This document shows positions 27,427-36,492 of a DNA stretch of 64,000 nt, one piece after another (the first letter of the stretch is position 1; each line of letters opens with the position of its first letter). This DNA is from Methanobrevibacter sp. V74 (GTDB lineage Archaea > Methanobacteriota > Methanobacteria > Methanobacteriales > Methanobacteriaceae), in contig NZ_CAUJAN010000001.1 in NCBI RefSeq assembly GCF_963082495.1, positions 186,001-250,000 on the forward strand, written 5' to 3'. The notes beneath the pieces are model-generated. The model was not told the DNA's origin. It searched no databases and saw nothing but the letters and a program-made list of their open reading frames with translations. A program made the translations under genes and the position numbers.

Positions 27427-28034
27427 TTAAGACTCGTGTTTATTTCCTTTGAAACATTTAATAGTCTCGTGTAGTTTTTCACTTTCTTTTTCAACCAGAA
27501 ACCTTAGTGTATCCTGAAAATTTATTCCTTTGGTGTATTCATTAACATTGTCGAGATAGTCTTGTATGGTCAGTTCAATGTTTCTTTTCCGCTGCATCCG
27601 CTGCTGACCATAAAAAGGATTGCAGATTGAAGCAGAGGTGTTGTGATTTCAAGGAACTGTCTGATAACCTCCTTGTCAGGTAAATCCTTAAAGCTAATTT
27701 GAACAGGAAGATGCTGTTCTTTTTGTTCAATCCAGATAATGTGTGGATTTCAATTTCAAAGTACCTGTAAAAGGATTTTACTGTTGAGAGATACAATACA
27801 GCTGATGAATACATCATTGTCTGCTGGAGATGATTGTTGTAGCTTATCAGTCTCCTTTTTAGTTTTCTGTGTTTTCATCTTGCTCCTTTATCTTCTTCAA
27901 TCAATTCAGCCAATGTTGTTTTCTGGAACCGTTCATGGTGTTTCAACATGTAGGTGATTGGTTGTGCATTTCTTTTTTTAGTCTATTCTGATGCAGTATT
28001 CTTCTTTCAGGTCGCTCATGTTTTCATATATCAT
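27427..28034 (-). pseudogene. Decayed tyrosine recombinase (integrase) gene, frameshifted and truncated
   Basis: On the minus strand three frames together read as an integrase: MMYSSAVLYLSTVKSFYRYF and EIEIHTL in the first, QKEQHLPVQISFKDLPDKEV, FLEITTPLLQSAILFMVSSG and CSGKETLN in the second, and ELTIQDYLDNVNEYTKGINF to the stop in the third. The SSGC-ETLNLTIQDY order resembles the core of archaeal tyrosine integrases. The C-terminal catalytic part (HxxR and Tyr) is missing, and the N-terminal third contains several stops. At least two frameshifts are needed, so it is inactive. It ends just before the second intron. Confidence 0.65.
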
Positions 28035-28063
28035 TTTTAACTACCTTTTAACTTGTCCGAGAG

Positions 28064-28077
28064 CATTTGAAAAGTAA
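28064..28077 (+). promoter_or_regulatory. Intron target site, copy 2 (IBS2 and IBS1)
   Basis: CATTTG (28064-28069), two spacer bases AA, and AAGTAA (28072-28077) directly before GTGCG. It is the same as in copy 1 except for one spacer base, and GAG also precedes both. Confidence 0.65.
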
Positions 28078-28712
28078 GTGCGACGGGATAGGGTCTCCTT
28101 TTTCCCTACTCTTGTATCAGTGAGACACTTCTTGTATGAAGTTGTTTTAATCCCTGTTGTGTTGGGATTTCCTCCTGTGAAATTCTTAGCTTGGTAACGA
28201 GCCTAAGAAGTTGCATGAGCAAAATGTCTAATGAAACACTAGTATCCAGTGTTGTCAGGGCTAGAGGAAGAATAAGAATGGTTAATTAAAGTGAACGAAT
28301 GCAAGCATCGTGACAAATGACGATAGGTAGGATACAAAGCACTATAAAGAGTGCTACTATCGATTGCAATTAGGAAATAAGTACTTTACTTATGCTTATA
28401 ACGCACAACCCGTAGAATTGCCGGTGTAAAGTTCGGACCTTACCTTATTCGTATCTGATGGGAGATTAACCCGGTAAGCCATTTGAAGTCCTAAAAGAAG
28501 ACTCTTTTTTTTTAGGTAAGCGGATTGCGAATGAAGTGGAATTCTTCAGGTGGTAGAGGATTTTGAAAAAAGCGAAAGCCGTTAATTATCGAAAGATAGC
28601 AGGAAAACAGGGAAATTATTAACTGTGAACGGATACCTGCCCTTTTGTGGTAGGCATGGAAACATGGCTAACTTTCAAAGAGTAGACAACGTGTAAATAA
28701 AACTATTAATGT

Positions 28713-30245
28713 TTGTTTGTTAAAAGGATGGTGATAAAGTTGAGTTATGCTCAAAACAACATTGTTTTAGAGTCCACAACATCATACGCTACGCTATGGT
28801 CTGATACTGATTGGAAGAAGACCTATAAGTATGTAAATAAACAAAGATTTAGGATATTTCGTGCCGAAAGTGAAGGTGATAGTCGAAAAGTTAGAGATTT
28901 ACAGCGAATGTTAGTTCGTAGCCCTGCCGCATTAAAAGTAGCAATTAAAAGGGTTACACAGACAAATAAAGGTAAAAGAACTCCTGGTGTGGATAGATAT
29001 CTTGCATTAAGCGATGCTGAACGAGGAAAATTGTTTATTAAGATAATAAATAGAAATATAAACAAACATAACCCCAAGCCTGTGTATAGGACTCAAATTC
29101 CGAAAAGTAATGGTAAAACTCGTTCTCTTGGTATTCCTACCATTATTGACAGAGTTTATCAGGAATTACTTCGTTTAGTCTTGGAGCCGCAATGGGAAGC
29201 TCGTTTTGAACCTATAAGTTATGGTTTTAGGCCTGCAAGACGAGTTCATGATGCAATGGAAAGAATTTTCCATGACATACATTATCGCAGATTCAATTAT
29301 GTATTCGAGGGCGATTTCAAGGCATGCTTCGATACATTAAGCCATGAATTCATCATGGAACAATTAAAAGGATTTCCGTATGTCGGATTGGTTGAAAAGT
29401 TTCTTAAAGCTGGATATGTGGAAAATGGAGAATTTTTCTCCACCAATCAAGGAACTCCACAAGGAGGGTTGTTATCGCCATTGCTAGCAAATATTGCCTT
29501 ACATGGATTAGAAAACTGTTTAAATATTTCATATTATGAATACCATAGCAGTAAAGGTTATATGACTTTTATTACTCGTGGAAAATATCGGGTTGTGAGG
29601 TATGCCGATGATTTTCTTATATTTGCAAGAAATAAGGAAGATATAGAAGCAATACCTAACATTCTTAAAGAATATTTGGATAGGAGAGGTTTAATCCTCT
29701 CTGAAGACAAAACTTGTTTCACAACCATCTTTAAAGGATTTGATTTCCTAGGTTTTAATGTTAAAATCGAAAGAGATAATAAATGCATTATTAAACCATC
29801 AAAAGACTCTGTTAAAAAGGCTAAAGCCAAAATTAAAGATATCTTCGAATATGCTAAGGGACAGAATGTGGAATATCTCATTGATAAGTTAAACCCAGTG
29901 CTTGATGGCATTGCAGAATTTTGGAAACCTATGGCTTCTTCTAAAGCATTTTCAAATCTTGACAATTATATTTGGAAGAAAAATTGGAAATTCCTAAATC
30001 ATCTTCATCCTAATAAAAGTTCTGGTTGGATAGTTAATAAATATTTCCCCAGACCTGAGAAAGATGATGAACATCAAGATAAATGGATTTTAACTGACTC
30101 AAATACAGGTAAACAGTTGAATAAAATGTCATGGACTAATATTGAAAGGCATACAATGATTAAACATAACTATTCGCCTTTGGACAAAAGCAAATATGAT
30201 TACTTTTACAAAAGAAGACTATCGACTGCAAATATTTTCAGATAA
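28713..30245 (+). CDS. ltrA: Group II intron reverse transcriptase/maturase, copy 2
   Basis: Identical 510-residue protein to that at 21524-23056, with the reverse transcriptase core (GTPQGGLLSPLLANI, YADDFLIF) and maturase domain, and no HNH endonuclease. Both copies are intact, so both could supply protein for splicing and mobility. Confidence 0.92.
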   Translation: MFVKRMVIKLSYAQNNIVLESTTSYATLWSDTDWKKTYKYVNKQRFRIFRAESEGDSRKVRDLQRMLVRSPAALKVAIKRVTQTNKGKRTPGVDRYLALSDAERGKLFIKIINRNINKHNPKPVYRTQIPKSNGKTRSLGIPTIIDRVYQELLRLVLEPQWEARFEPISYGFRPARRVHDAMERIFHDIHYRRFNYVFEGDFKACFDTLSHEFIMEQLKGFPYVGLVEKFLKAGYVENGEFFSTNQGTPQGGLLSPLLANIALHGLENCLNISYYEYHSSKGYMTFITRGKYRVVRYADDFLIFARNKEDIEAIPNILKEYLDRRGLILSEDKTCFTTIFKGFDFLGFNVKIERDNKCIIKPSKDSVKKAKAKIKDIFEYAKGQNVEYLIDKLNPVLDGIAEFWKPMASSKAFSNLDNYIWKKNWKFLNHLHPNKSSGWIVNKYFPRPEKDDEHQDKWILTDSNTGKQLNKMSWTNIERHTMIKHNYSPLDKSKYDYFYKRRLSTANIFR

Positions 30246-30255
30246 AGGTCTATTT

Positions 30256-30289
30256 GAGCCGTATGTATCGAAAGATACACGTACGGTTC
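30256..30289 (+). ncRNA. Group II intron domain V (copy 2)
   Basis: Same 34-base domain V hairpin as at 23067-23100 (GAGCCGTATG ... GAAA ... CGTACGGTTC). Confidence 0.9.
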
Positions 30290-30338
30290 TCGAGAGGGTG
30301 CGGATGAGTAATCATCCAATCCTATCTAACTGTTTGAA

Positions 30339-30356
30339 ATGTACATATTTGTACAT
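30339..30356. promoter_or_regulatory. Perfect inverted repeat upstream of lonB, candidate operator
   Basis: ATGTACA-TATT-TGTACAT has 7-bp perfect arms. It lies 9 bases after the end of intron copy 2 and 55 bases before the lonB TATA box. It is a plausible binding site for a dimeric regulator, possibly stress-linked given the target gene; no such regulator is in the window. Confidence 0.45.
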
Positions 30357-30410
30357 GATGTCGAAAAGTTAATTCTTTTAGTTACTTTTGTTTACTAAAA
30401 TAGAAAACTT

Positions 30411-30418
30411 TTTATATA
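30411..30418 (+). promoter_or_regulatory. TATA box of lonB
   Basis: TTTATATA 82-89 bases before the ATG implies a leader of roughly 55-60 bases ending in AAGGGAGGTTTATTA. Confidence 0.55.
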
Positions 30419-30499
30419 TCTTAAGTTTAAATAAATATTTAAATAGTATATCAAACTTAATTTTTTAATGATGAATTCTATTAAAAGGGAGGTTTATTA

Positions 30500-32479
30500 A
30501 TGAAATTTGAAGAGCAAGAATCCATTGAAGATTCTCAAAGTGAAGAAATTGTTGAGCCGGAAATAAAAGAAACTGGTGAAAGTGAAGAAAACCAACCCAT
30601 GTTAGATTATGATAATATTAAAAGTTCACAAGATATTGAAGTTCCACCCTTATTAATTGATCAGGTAATTGGACATGAAGAGTCTATTGAAACAATTAAA
30701 AAGGCAGCTAAACAAAGAAGGAATGTTTTGCTTATAGGTGATCCTGGTGTAGGTAAATCAATGCTTGCAAAAGGTATGGCGCAAATTTTGCCACATGAAA
30801 GTCTTCAGGACGTGTTGGTATATCCTAACATGGAAGATAACAATCATCCACTTATAAGGTCAGTTCCTGCTGGGGAAGGTAAAAAAATTGTAAAAGCAAC
30901 AAAAGGATCTGCAAAAGGTCATGAAGAAAGAAAAACCATTATTACAATGTTTGTAATTGGTGGGATATTGGTAATCGGATTTATGTATGGCAGATTGCTG
31001 GAATCTATTATTGCAGCGGCGTTAATTTTACTTATATCTATCCAAATCAAACCAAAAAATACAAGCATGGCTCCAAAATTATTAGTTAACAATGAAGAAT
31101 CAAGATTTGCACCATTTATGGATGCGACTGGAGCACATGCTGGTGCACTCCTTGGAGATGTACGCCACGATCCATATCAATCCGGAGGGCTTGGAACTCC
31201 AGCACATGAACGTGTGGAAGCGGGAATGATTCACAAAGCTAATAAAGGGGTTTTATACATTGATGAAATTGGTACAATGAGCATGAAAACTCAACAAGAA
31301 TTGTTATCTGCAATGCAGGAAAAACAATATTCTATCACCGGTCAAAGTGAAAACTCAAGTGGAGCAATGGTGAGGTCCCAAGCGGCACCATGTGATTTTG
31401 TTTTAGTGGCATCCGGAAACCTTCAAGTTCTTGAAGGAATGCATATTGCAATGAGATCTAGAATTAGGGGATATGGTTACGAAGTGTTCATGAAAGATTA
31501 CATGGAGGACACGACTGAGAACAGAGAAAAATTAGTTCAATTCGTAGCTCAGGAAGTTAAAAATGATGGAAGGATTCCTCATTTTGCAATTGATGCTTTA
31601 GATGAAATTATCATGGAAGCCAAAAGAAGATCAGGTAAACAAAATGCATTAACTTTAAGGTTAAGGGACTTAGGCGGGCTTGTACGTTCTGCAGGTGATG
31701 TGGCTATTGAAAAAGGAGAAAGTATTGTAACTGCCGAACATGTGGTTGAAGCTAAAAAATACGCAAGAACATTGGAACAACAAATTGCTGACAGATCCAT
31801 TGTTCAAAGAAAAGATTATAGTATGGTTTCTGCTGAAGGTGGAAGGGTTGGTCTTATTAACGGACTTGCAGTAATTGGAGACAGAAGCGGTATTGTATCA
31901 CCAATCGCCGCTGAAGCAGCACCGACCCAATCTAAAAATGGCGGTCAAATCATTGCCACAGGTAAACTAGGTGAAATTGCTCAGGAATCAGTTCAAAACG
32001 TAAGTGCATTAATTAAAAAATACACCAACAAGGATATCTCTCAATATGATATTCACATTCAGTTTATCCAAACTTATGATGGTGTGGAAGGGGATTCTGC
32101 CAGTGTAAGTATTGCAACAGCAGTAATTTCAGCTATTGAAGAAATCCCGATTGATCAAACTGTAGCATTAACCGGTTCACTTAATGTGCGTGGAGATGTA
32201 ATGCCTATTGGTGGAGCAACTGCTAAAATTGAAGCGGCAGCGGAAGCTGGAATGAAAAAAGTATTGATTCCAAAATCTAACCTAAAAGATGTTATGATTG
32301 AGAAAAAATATGAAGATATGATTGAAATAATCCCAACTGAAACTCTAAGTGATGTTTTGGAAAATATTTTAATTAGCGGATCCAGTAAAGATAAACTAAT
32401 TGAAAAAATGAAAAACATCGGGTCTAAAGTTGTTAAAAAAGTTCCACAAACTAATTTAAACAATCCAACTACTCATTAG
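30500..32479 (+). CDS. lonB: Archaeal membrane-bound Lon protease
   Basis: A 659-residue ATP-dependent protease of the archaeal LonB type. Walker A is GDPGVGKS at residues 80-87; two membrane helices follow at about 146-183, inserted inside the AAA+ domain as in this family; Walker B-like VLYIDEIG follows near 251. The C-terminal protease domain has the Ser-Lys pair: Ser533 in GVEGDSAS and Lys576 in IGGATAK. It degrades misfolded and regulatory proteins at the inner face of the membrane. An acidic N-terminal tail (residues 1-45) is present. GGGAGG precedes the start. An intron sits in the upstream region. Confidence 0.95.
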   Translation: MKFEEQESIEDSQSEEIVEPEIKETGESEENQPMLDYDNIKSSQDIEVPPLLIDQVIGHEESIETIKKAAKQRRNVLLIGDPGVGKSMLAKGMAQILPHESLQDVLVYPNMEDNNHPLIRSVPAGEGKKIVKATKGSAKGHEERKTIITMFVIGGILVIGFMYGRLLESIIAAALILLISIQIKPKNTSMAPKLLVNNEESRFAPFMDATGAHAGALLGDVRHDPYQSGGLGTPAHERVEAGMIHKANKGVLYIDEIGTMSMKTQQELLSAMQEKQYSITGQSENSSGAMVRSQAAPCDFVLVASGNLQVLEGMHIAMRSRIRGYGYEVFMKDYMEDTTENREKLVQFVAQEVKNDGRIPHFAIDALDEIIMEAKRRSGKQNALTLRLRDLGGLVRSAGDVAIEKGESIVTAEHVVEAKKYARTLEQQIADRSIVQRKDYSMVSAEGGRVGLINGLAVIGDRSGIVSPIAAEAAPTQSKNGGQIIATGKLGEIAQESVQNVSALIKKYTNKDISQYDIHIQFIQTYDGVEGDSASVSIATAVISAIEEIPIDQTVALTGSLNVRGDVMPIGGATAKIEAAAEAGMKKVLIPKSNLKDVMIEKKYEDMIEIIPTETLSDVLENILISGSSKDKLIEKMKNIGSKVVKKVPQTNLNNPTTH

Positions 32480-32668
32480 TTGGGTTTAACTATTTTTTTT
32501 ATTTATATTGGGGACGTGACATGGCTCAAAATTTTGTATAACTTATTTGAATAATATTATATGATTCCTTGCTCTAACAGTTCAAAAATAAGTAAAATTT
32601 GGAAATTATAATTTATTCTGAACGCGAAATAATCATGTTCCGACATCTATTTTATGCATATAATTAAC

Positions 32669-32677
32669 TTTATATAT
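32669..32677 (+). promoter_or_regulatory. TATA box of the MurT-like gene
   Basis: TTTATATAT lies 23-31 bases before the ATG at 32700. This spacing leaves almost no leader, so the mRNA is probably leaderless. Confidence 0.6.
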
Positions 32678-32699
32678 TTTTTAAATCTAAAATACTCAC

Positions 32700-34130
32700 A
32701 TGGTGAGAAAATTTAGATTTAATTTTGCTAAATTAACTAGTAAAGCTACTTCACAATTGGCTAAGTATGGTTCTGGTGAAGGTAAAGCTATACCAGGGTA
32801 TATATTTTTAAAAGTTGGTGGAATCGAATCTTTGAGGGAATTGGCTAATGAACTTAAATTAGGTTCTATTTTAGTAACAGGTACTAATGGTAAAACAACT
32901 ACAACAACTTTTTTAATTAAATTATTATCTAATGATCTGAAAATAAGAAAAAGTTTTGAAAGCAATACAATCAATTCAATCACAACTAGTCTTTTAAAAC
33001 AGAAAGGGGATTTGGGTGTATTTGAATATGGGATAAGAAATGTCGAATTCGGAATTCCCGATAAAGTTCAAAATGTTCTAAAACCAATTGGTGTAGTTTA
33101 CACGACTATTTCTAAAGAACATACTCAAGTTAATGGGGTTAAAAACCCGTTTTTATCATATTACCATGCGAAAAAATTGTTAACACAAGATATGGAACAT
33201 GGAGTGATTGTAACTAATTGTGATGATCCAAGAACTGCATTAATAGGTATTAATAAACAGGATAGAGTTAAAATCAATTATTATGGAATTGATACTGATA
33301 AAATAAAAGATATCTATGATGTAGGCTCAGTAAAATGCCCTAAATGTAATGAACATGACTTAAATTACTCTAAAGTATTCATGAATCATAGGGGATTTTA
33401 TGAATGTGAATGCGGATTCAAACGTCCAGAACCAAATGTCAAATTATGCGACATTGAGTTCGGAGTCGATTATTGGAAATTAGAAATTGAGGGTGATTTA
33501 TTTAATTATCCTGCAAAAGAAAATGTTTCTTTTGAATTGGAATTGAATGTTCTTCCATTCGGATTTCACAATATCTACAATACATTAGCTGCAATTACTG
33601 CATATGCATCATTCACACCAAAAATTGATAATATAGAGAATACTATTAAAAATGTATTTGACAATTTAGACAGCTCATTTATTCCACCTGGAAGATTTGA
33701 AGTTGTCAAATTTAATCAGAAAGTCATCGGTTTAGGTCAGGGAGATAATGGAGACGCATTAAAAATAAATGGATTGTTTATGAGTCAATTTATTAAGGAA
33801 CCATTGGAATTTATTTATACTACTCCTGATGAATATGAGGAAGAAATATTTCAGGACCATCTAAAAACAATTGAATGTCTAAATCCCGAACATATAATTG
33901 TTGTTCCGGGAAGAAAATCTGTAAAAAAAGCCGAAGAATATTATAATTTGATTAAAAAAGAATTTGATAATGTTGATTTTTATCCATTGAGTTATAAGGA
34001 AATGGATGTTAAAATTAAAAAATTAACAGAGTTGGCTACACATTCCAACTACGATTATGTTATGATGTCTGGCTGCGGCGAAGAACAAGCAATGTGGGAA
34101 AAAATAAAAAGAAATATAGTTAATAGATAA
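32700..34130 (+). CDS. MurT-like Mur ligase family protein (cell-wall precursor modification)
   Basis: A 476-residue protein of the Mur ligase superfamily. The ATP-binding motif TGTNGKTTTT is at about residues 59-68, and a C4-type zinc ribbon (CPKCNEHDL ... CECGF) is inserted near residues 215-240 as in MurT. The C-terminal part fits the DUF1727 domain. In bacteria MurT with GatD amidates the glutamate of lipid II. Pseudomurein-containing Methanobacteriales have MurT-like homologues thought to act on pseudomurein peptides. No GatD gene is adjacent. The exact reaction is inferred. Confidence 0.85.
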   Translation: MVRKFRFNFAKLTSKATSQLAKYGSGEGKAIPGYIFLKVGGIESLRELANELKLGSILVTGTNGKTTTTTFLIKLLSNDLKIRKSFESNTINSITTSLLKQKGDLGVFEYGIRNVEFGIPDKVQNVLKPIGVVYTTISKEHTQVNGVKNPFLSYYHAKKLLTQDMEHGVIVTNCDDPRTALIGINKQDRVKINYYGIDTDKIKDIYDVGSVKCPKCNEHDLNYSKVFMNHRGFYECECGFKRPEPNVKLCDIEFGVDYWKLEIEGDLFNYPAKENVSFELELNVLPFGFHNIYNTLAAITAYASFTPKIDNIENTIKNVFDNLDSSFIPPGRFEVVKFNQKVIGLGQGDNGDALKINGLFMSQFIKEPLEFIYTTPDEYEEEIFQDHLKTIECLNPEHIIVVPGRKSVKKAEEYYNLIKKEFDNVDFYPLSYKEMDVKIKKLTELATHSNYDYVMMSGCGEEQAMWEKIKRNIVNR

Positions 34131-34602
34131 TTTTGCTATCTATAATTTCTTTAATTGTTTTATAAAATTCACAGTCACTTTCTTCCATTTTTTCAAAGTT
34201 TGAATCAATGTTGCAACTGCAAATGTCACTTTTCCCGATAACATATTCTTGGGAGCCTTTTTTAACTAAGATCCCGAATAATTTTTCTTCAGGGTCACTA
34301 TATGTATCAAATTCTTCCTGTGTGAGCTGTAGGTTATAGTCTTTAATAGAAAATATGTCGCATTCATTCAAAACAGGTACAAATGTCATCATACCGTATG
34401 GGAGGAATATATTTTCATTTTCATGGATTTTAATGAGTTTCTCTTCATATGAGTCCTCATCTGTTATTCCATAACCTTTCATCTCCAGGATATTATTTGT
34501 TTTCATGTAATTTTCATCATCAATGACAAAAGCAAGTAAATTAGGGTCAATATAATTATCGCATGTAGCTCTAATATTTTTAATAGTTTCACCAATGTTC
34601 AT
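34120..34602 (-). CDS. Hypothetical acidic protein, 160 residues, overlapping the ADP-ribosylglycohydrolase gene
   Basis: MNIGETIKNIRATCDNYIDP starts a soluble, acidic protein with two close cysteines (ICSCN near residue 135) and no membrane segment. The start at 34602 overlaps the end of the upstream gene by 14 bp, and GAGG stands 8 bases before it inside that gene, so translation is coupled; an ATG at 34626 is the longer alternative. It converges with the MurT-like gene and the two overlap by 11 bases at their ends. The family is not recognised; co-translation suggests that it works with, or is a target of, the hydrolase. Confidence 0.65.
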   Translation of the reverse strand: MNIGETIKNIRATCDNYIDPNLLAFVIDDENYMKTNNILEMKGYGITDEDSYEEKLIKIHENENIFLPYGMMTFVPVLNECDIFSIKDYNLQLTQEEFDTYSDPEEKLFGILVKKGSQEYVIGKSDICSCNIDSNFEKMEESDCEFYKTIKEIIDSKIIY

Positions 34603-35494
34603 CACAAATCGCCTCGAACTTTTCACATAATGATTTTACTTCCTCAATTTTATCAATTTCACCGATCCACTCTACAGGTATCGAATCATAACCATAATAA
34701 ATTCCAGCTAAACCGCCGCAAATAGCCGCATTCGTATCAGTGTCTCCGCCAATATTTACAGCTTCAAGTACTGCATCTTTGTAATTGTCAGTTGTAAGAA
34801 GTGAATGCACAACACATTCAAAGGTATAAATCACATAACCTTTGCCACTTAAGCAATCCAAATCATTGTTGAATATCTTTTCAAAGTATATTAGTTGATT
34901 GGAATCTTTATAATATTCTTTAATTTTATCATATGCTAAATGAAGGTGTTCTTCAATTGTTAAATTGTTTTTAAGCATGGATTTAGCTATTTCGACATAT
35001 AGTACGCAGGCAATCTTTGACCTTGCATGGGCATGGGTTAAAGCTGAAACATTTTCAATAGTCTCATAATCAATATCTCCAATGTATGATAGCGGCAAAA
35101 TTCTCATTAAGGAACCATTTCCATTGTCTTGCTCTTCTCCACATCCGGATTTTAATGCGGGAATTCCTCTTTGATAATTAGCAATAGCCGTTCCAACAGT
35201 TATCCCGCAATCGAATACTACGCTGCCTTGCATATATTTGGCATAATTATGCCAGTCACAGAATTTAATCATCATATCTTCCAGGTCAATTCCATTTTTT
35301 TCCACGATGCTGTCCATTGTAGCAAGTGTCATTGCAGAATCATCAGACCAGGTTCCTTTAGGCTGATTATATGTGCCATGACCTCTCATACCAGTGACAG
35401 GATTTTTCCTAAGTGTTTTTCCTGATTTAAACTCGACAGGAACTCCAAGTGCATCTCCAACAATAAAACCAATTATGCCATCCTGAACTTTCAT
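34589..35494 (-). CDS. ADP-ribosylglycohydrolase family protein (DraG/ARH type)
   Basis: A 301-residue enzyme of the family that removes ADP-ribose from proteins or cleaves related ADP-ribosyl compounds using two metal ions. Metal-binding motifs are in order: GDALGVPVEFKSG near the start, TWSDDSAMT, NGSLMRILPL and GGDTDTNAAICGGLAG near the end. Length and layout are typical. No ADP-ribosyltransferase is seen in the window, but the small protein that overlaps its end may be related to the pair. No clear ribosome site; a start about 40 bases after a TATA-like TATAATCAATAAAG on the minus strand is possible. Confidence 0.88.
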   Translation of the reverse strand: MKVQDGIIGFIVGDALGVPVEFKSGKTLRKNPVTGMRGHGTYNQPKGTWSDDSAMTLATMDSIVEKNGIDLEDMMIKFCDWHNYAKYMQGSVVFDCGITVGTAIANYQRGIPALKSGCGEEQDNGNGSLMRILPLSYIGDIDYETIENVSALTHAHARSKIACVLYVEIAKSMLKNNLTIEEHLHLAYDKIKEYYKDSNQLIYFEKIFNNDLDCLSGKGYVIYTFECVVHSLLTTDNYKDAVLEAVNIGGDTDTNAAICGGLAGIYYGYDSIPVEWIGEIDKIEEVKSLCEKFEAICDEHW

Positions 35495-35573
35495 GTCTAA
35501 ATCTTTATTGATTATAGTAATTAATTGTGTTTATCGGTTAATTTTATAATTTCATAAAACAAATTTTATATAG

Positions 35574-36083
35574 ATGATTATAAAAACAAAAAATCTCTGT
35601 TTAAGGCATTGGCACAAATCGGATGCCGAATCTCTCTACAATCTGGCTAAAAATCCAAACATTGGTCCTGTTGCAGGTTGGCCACCTCACAAAAGCATTG
35701 ACTATAGCTTGAATATTATTAATACAGTATTTGCTCGTGATGAATGTTATGCAGTAACTAAAAATGATGATTTAATAGGTTGTGCCGAGCTTTTAATTCA
35801 CCCGGACACTAATCATTGGTGGGGGGAGGATTCAGCTGAACTTGGTTATTGGATAGGCAGTCAATATCAGGGTAGAGGATATGCGAGCGAAGCCTCTAAG
35901 GCATTAATTTCAAGAGCTTTTAATCAGTTAAACATTAAACGAATTTTTGCAACATATAAAAGTGAAAATATCCAGTCTAAGAGAGTTTTAGAAAAATTAG
36001 GATTTGAATACTACTCCCAATTAAATAATATTGATTATTTGAATAGGCCTTTTCGCGAAATCGCTGTGATATTAGAAAAATAG
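35574..36083 (+). CDS. GNAT family N-acetyltransferase (RimJ/RimL-like)
   Basis: A 169-residue acetyltransferase with LRHWHKSDAESLYNLAKNPN near the start, the acetyl-CoA-binding segment ELGYWIGSQYQGRGYASEAS (motif A with QGRGYA) and NIQSKRVLEKLGFE (motif B). RimJ/RimL-type enzymes acetylate N-terminal residues of proteins or amino groups on small molecules; the substrate here is unknown. The mRNA is probably leaderless, since ATTTTATAAT (about 35541) lies 24-33 bases before the ATG. Confidence 0.88.
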   Translation: MIIKTKNLCLRHWHKSDAESLYNLAKNPNIGPVAGWPPHKSIDYSLNIINTVFARDECYAVTKNDDLIGCAELLIHPDTNHWWGEDSAELGYWIGSQYQGRGYASEASKALISRAFNQLNIKRIFATYKSENIQSKRVLEKLGFEYYSQLNNIDYLNRPFREIAVILEK

Positions 36084-36113
36084 TTATATATTAAAACATA
36101 TTAACTTTAACTA

Positions 36114-36482
36114 ATGACAAGAATATGTAAAAATTGTGATTTTGTTAATCAGGATGATTATGATTATTGTGCTAAATGTGGAACTCCACTTGTTGAAGGA
36201 ATTAAACCTAAACAGATTTATGTTTACAAATCAGATCAACTTCAAATAAATAAAAAAGCACTTATTGCAGCTTATATTGTAACTATATTTTTGTCTTGGT
36301 GTGGTTTTGTAGTGGGTCTTATTTCAAAACATACTAATTTGGCAGTTTTCACATTCTTCGGTTTTTTCATGCCATTTTATCTGGTTCAATCACCTCATCC
36401 AACCTTAAGAAAGCATGGCATGATTATGATGGTAATATCTCTTTTTGGTGTAGCGCTCTCGTTTTATGTTATGCTTCATTAA
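36114..36482 (+). CDS. Small membrane protein with N-terminal zinc ribbon
   Basis: A 122-residue protein. Residues 1-25 form a zinc ribbon (CKNCDFVNQDDYDYCAKCG, two CxxC knuckles), followed by about two to three hydrophobic helices at 48-70, 75-92 and 100-120. Such zinc-ribbon membrane proteins are common in Methanobacteriales with no assigned role. It sits in tandem 30 bases behind the acetyltransferase and converges with the next gene. Confidence 0.75.
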   Translation: MTRICKNCDFVNQDDYDYCAKCGTPLVEGIKPKQIYVYKSDQLQINKKALIAAYIVTIFLSWCGFVVGLISKHTNLAVFTFFGFFMPFYLVQSPHPTLRKHGMIMMVISLFGVALSFYVMLH

Positions 36483-36492
36483 AAATGAATAA

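Larger units (their letters stand above)
28078..30330 (+). mobile_element. Group II intron, copy 2 (2253 bp)
   Basis: It has the same length, ends and sequence as copy 1, at a constant offset of 7189 bases. GTGCG opens it and CTATCTAAC closes it. The flanking DNA differs outside the target (integrase remnant on the left, the lonB promoter region on the right), so this is an independent insertion and not a duplication of a larger block. It lies 169 bases before the lonB start and 80 bases before its TATA box. Confidence 0.9.

Noticed and set aside
20889-30330. The two introns with the DNA between them as a composite transposon
   Set aside because: Each copy has its own target match and the outer flanks differ; group II introns move one at a time through RNA.
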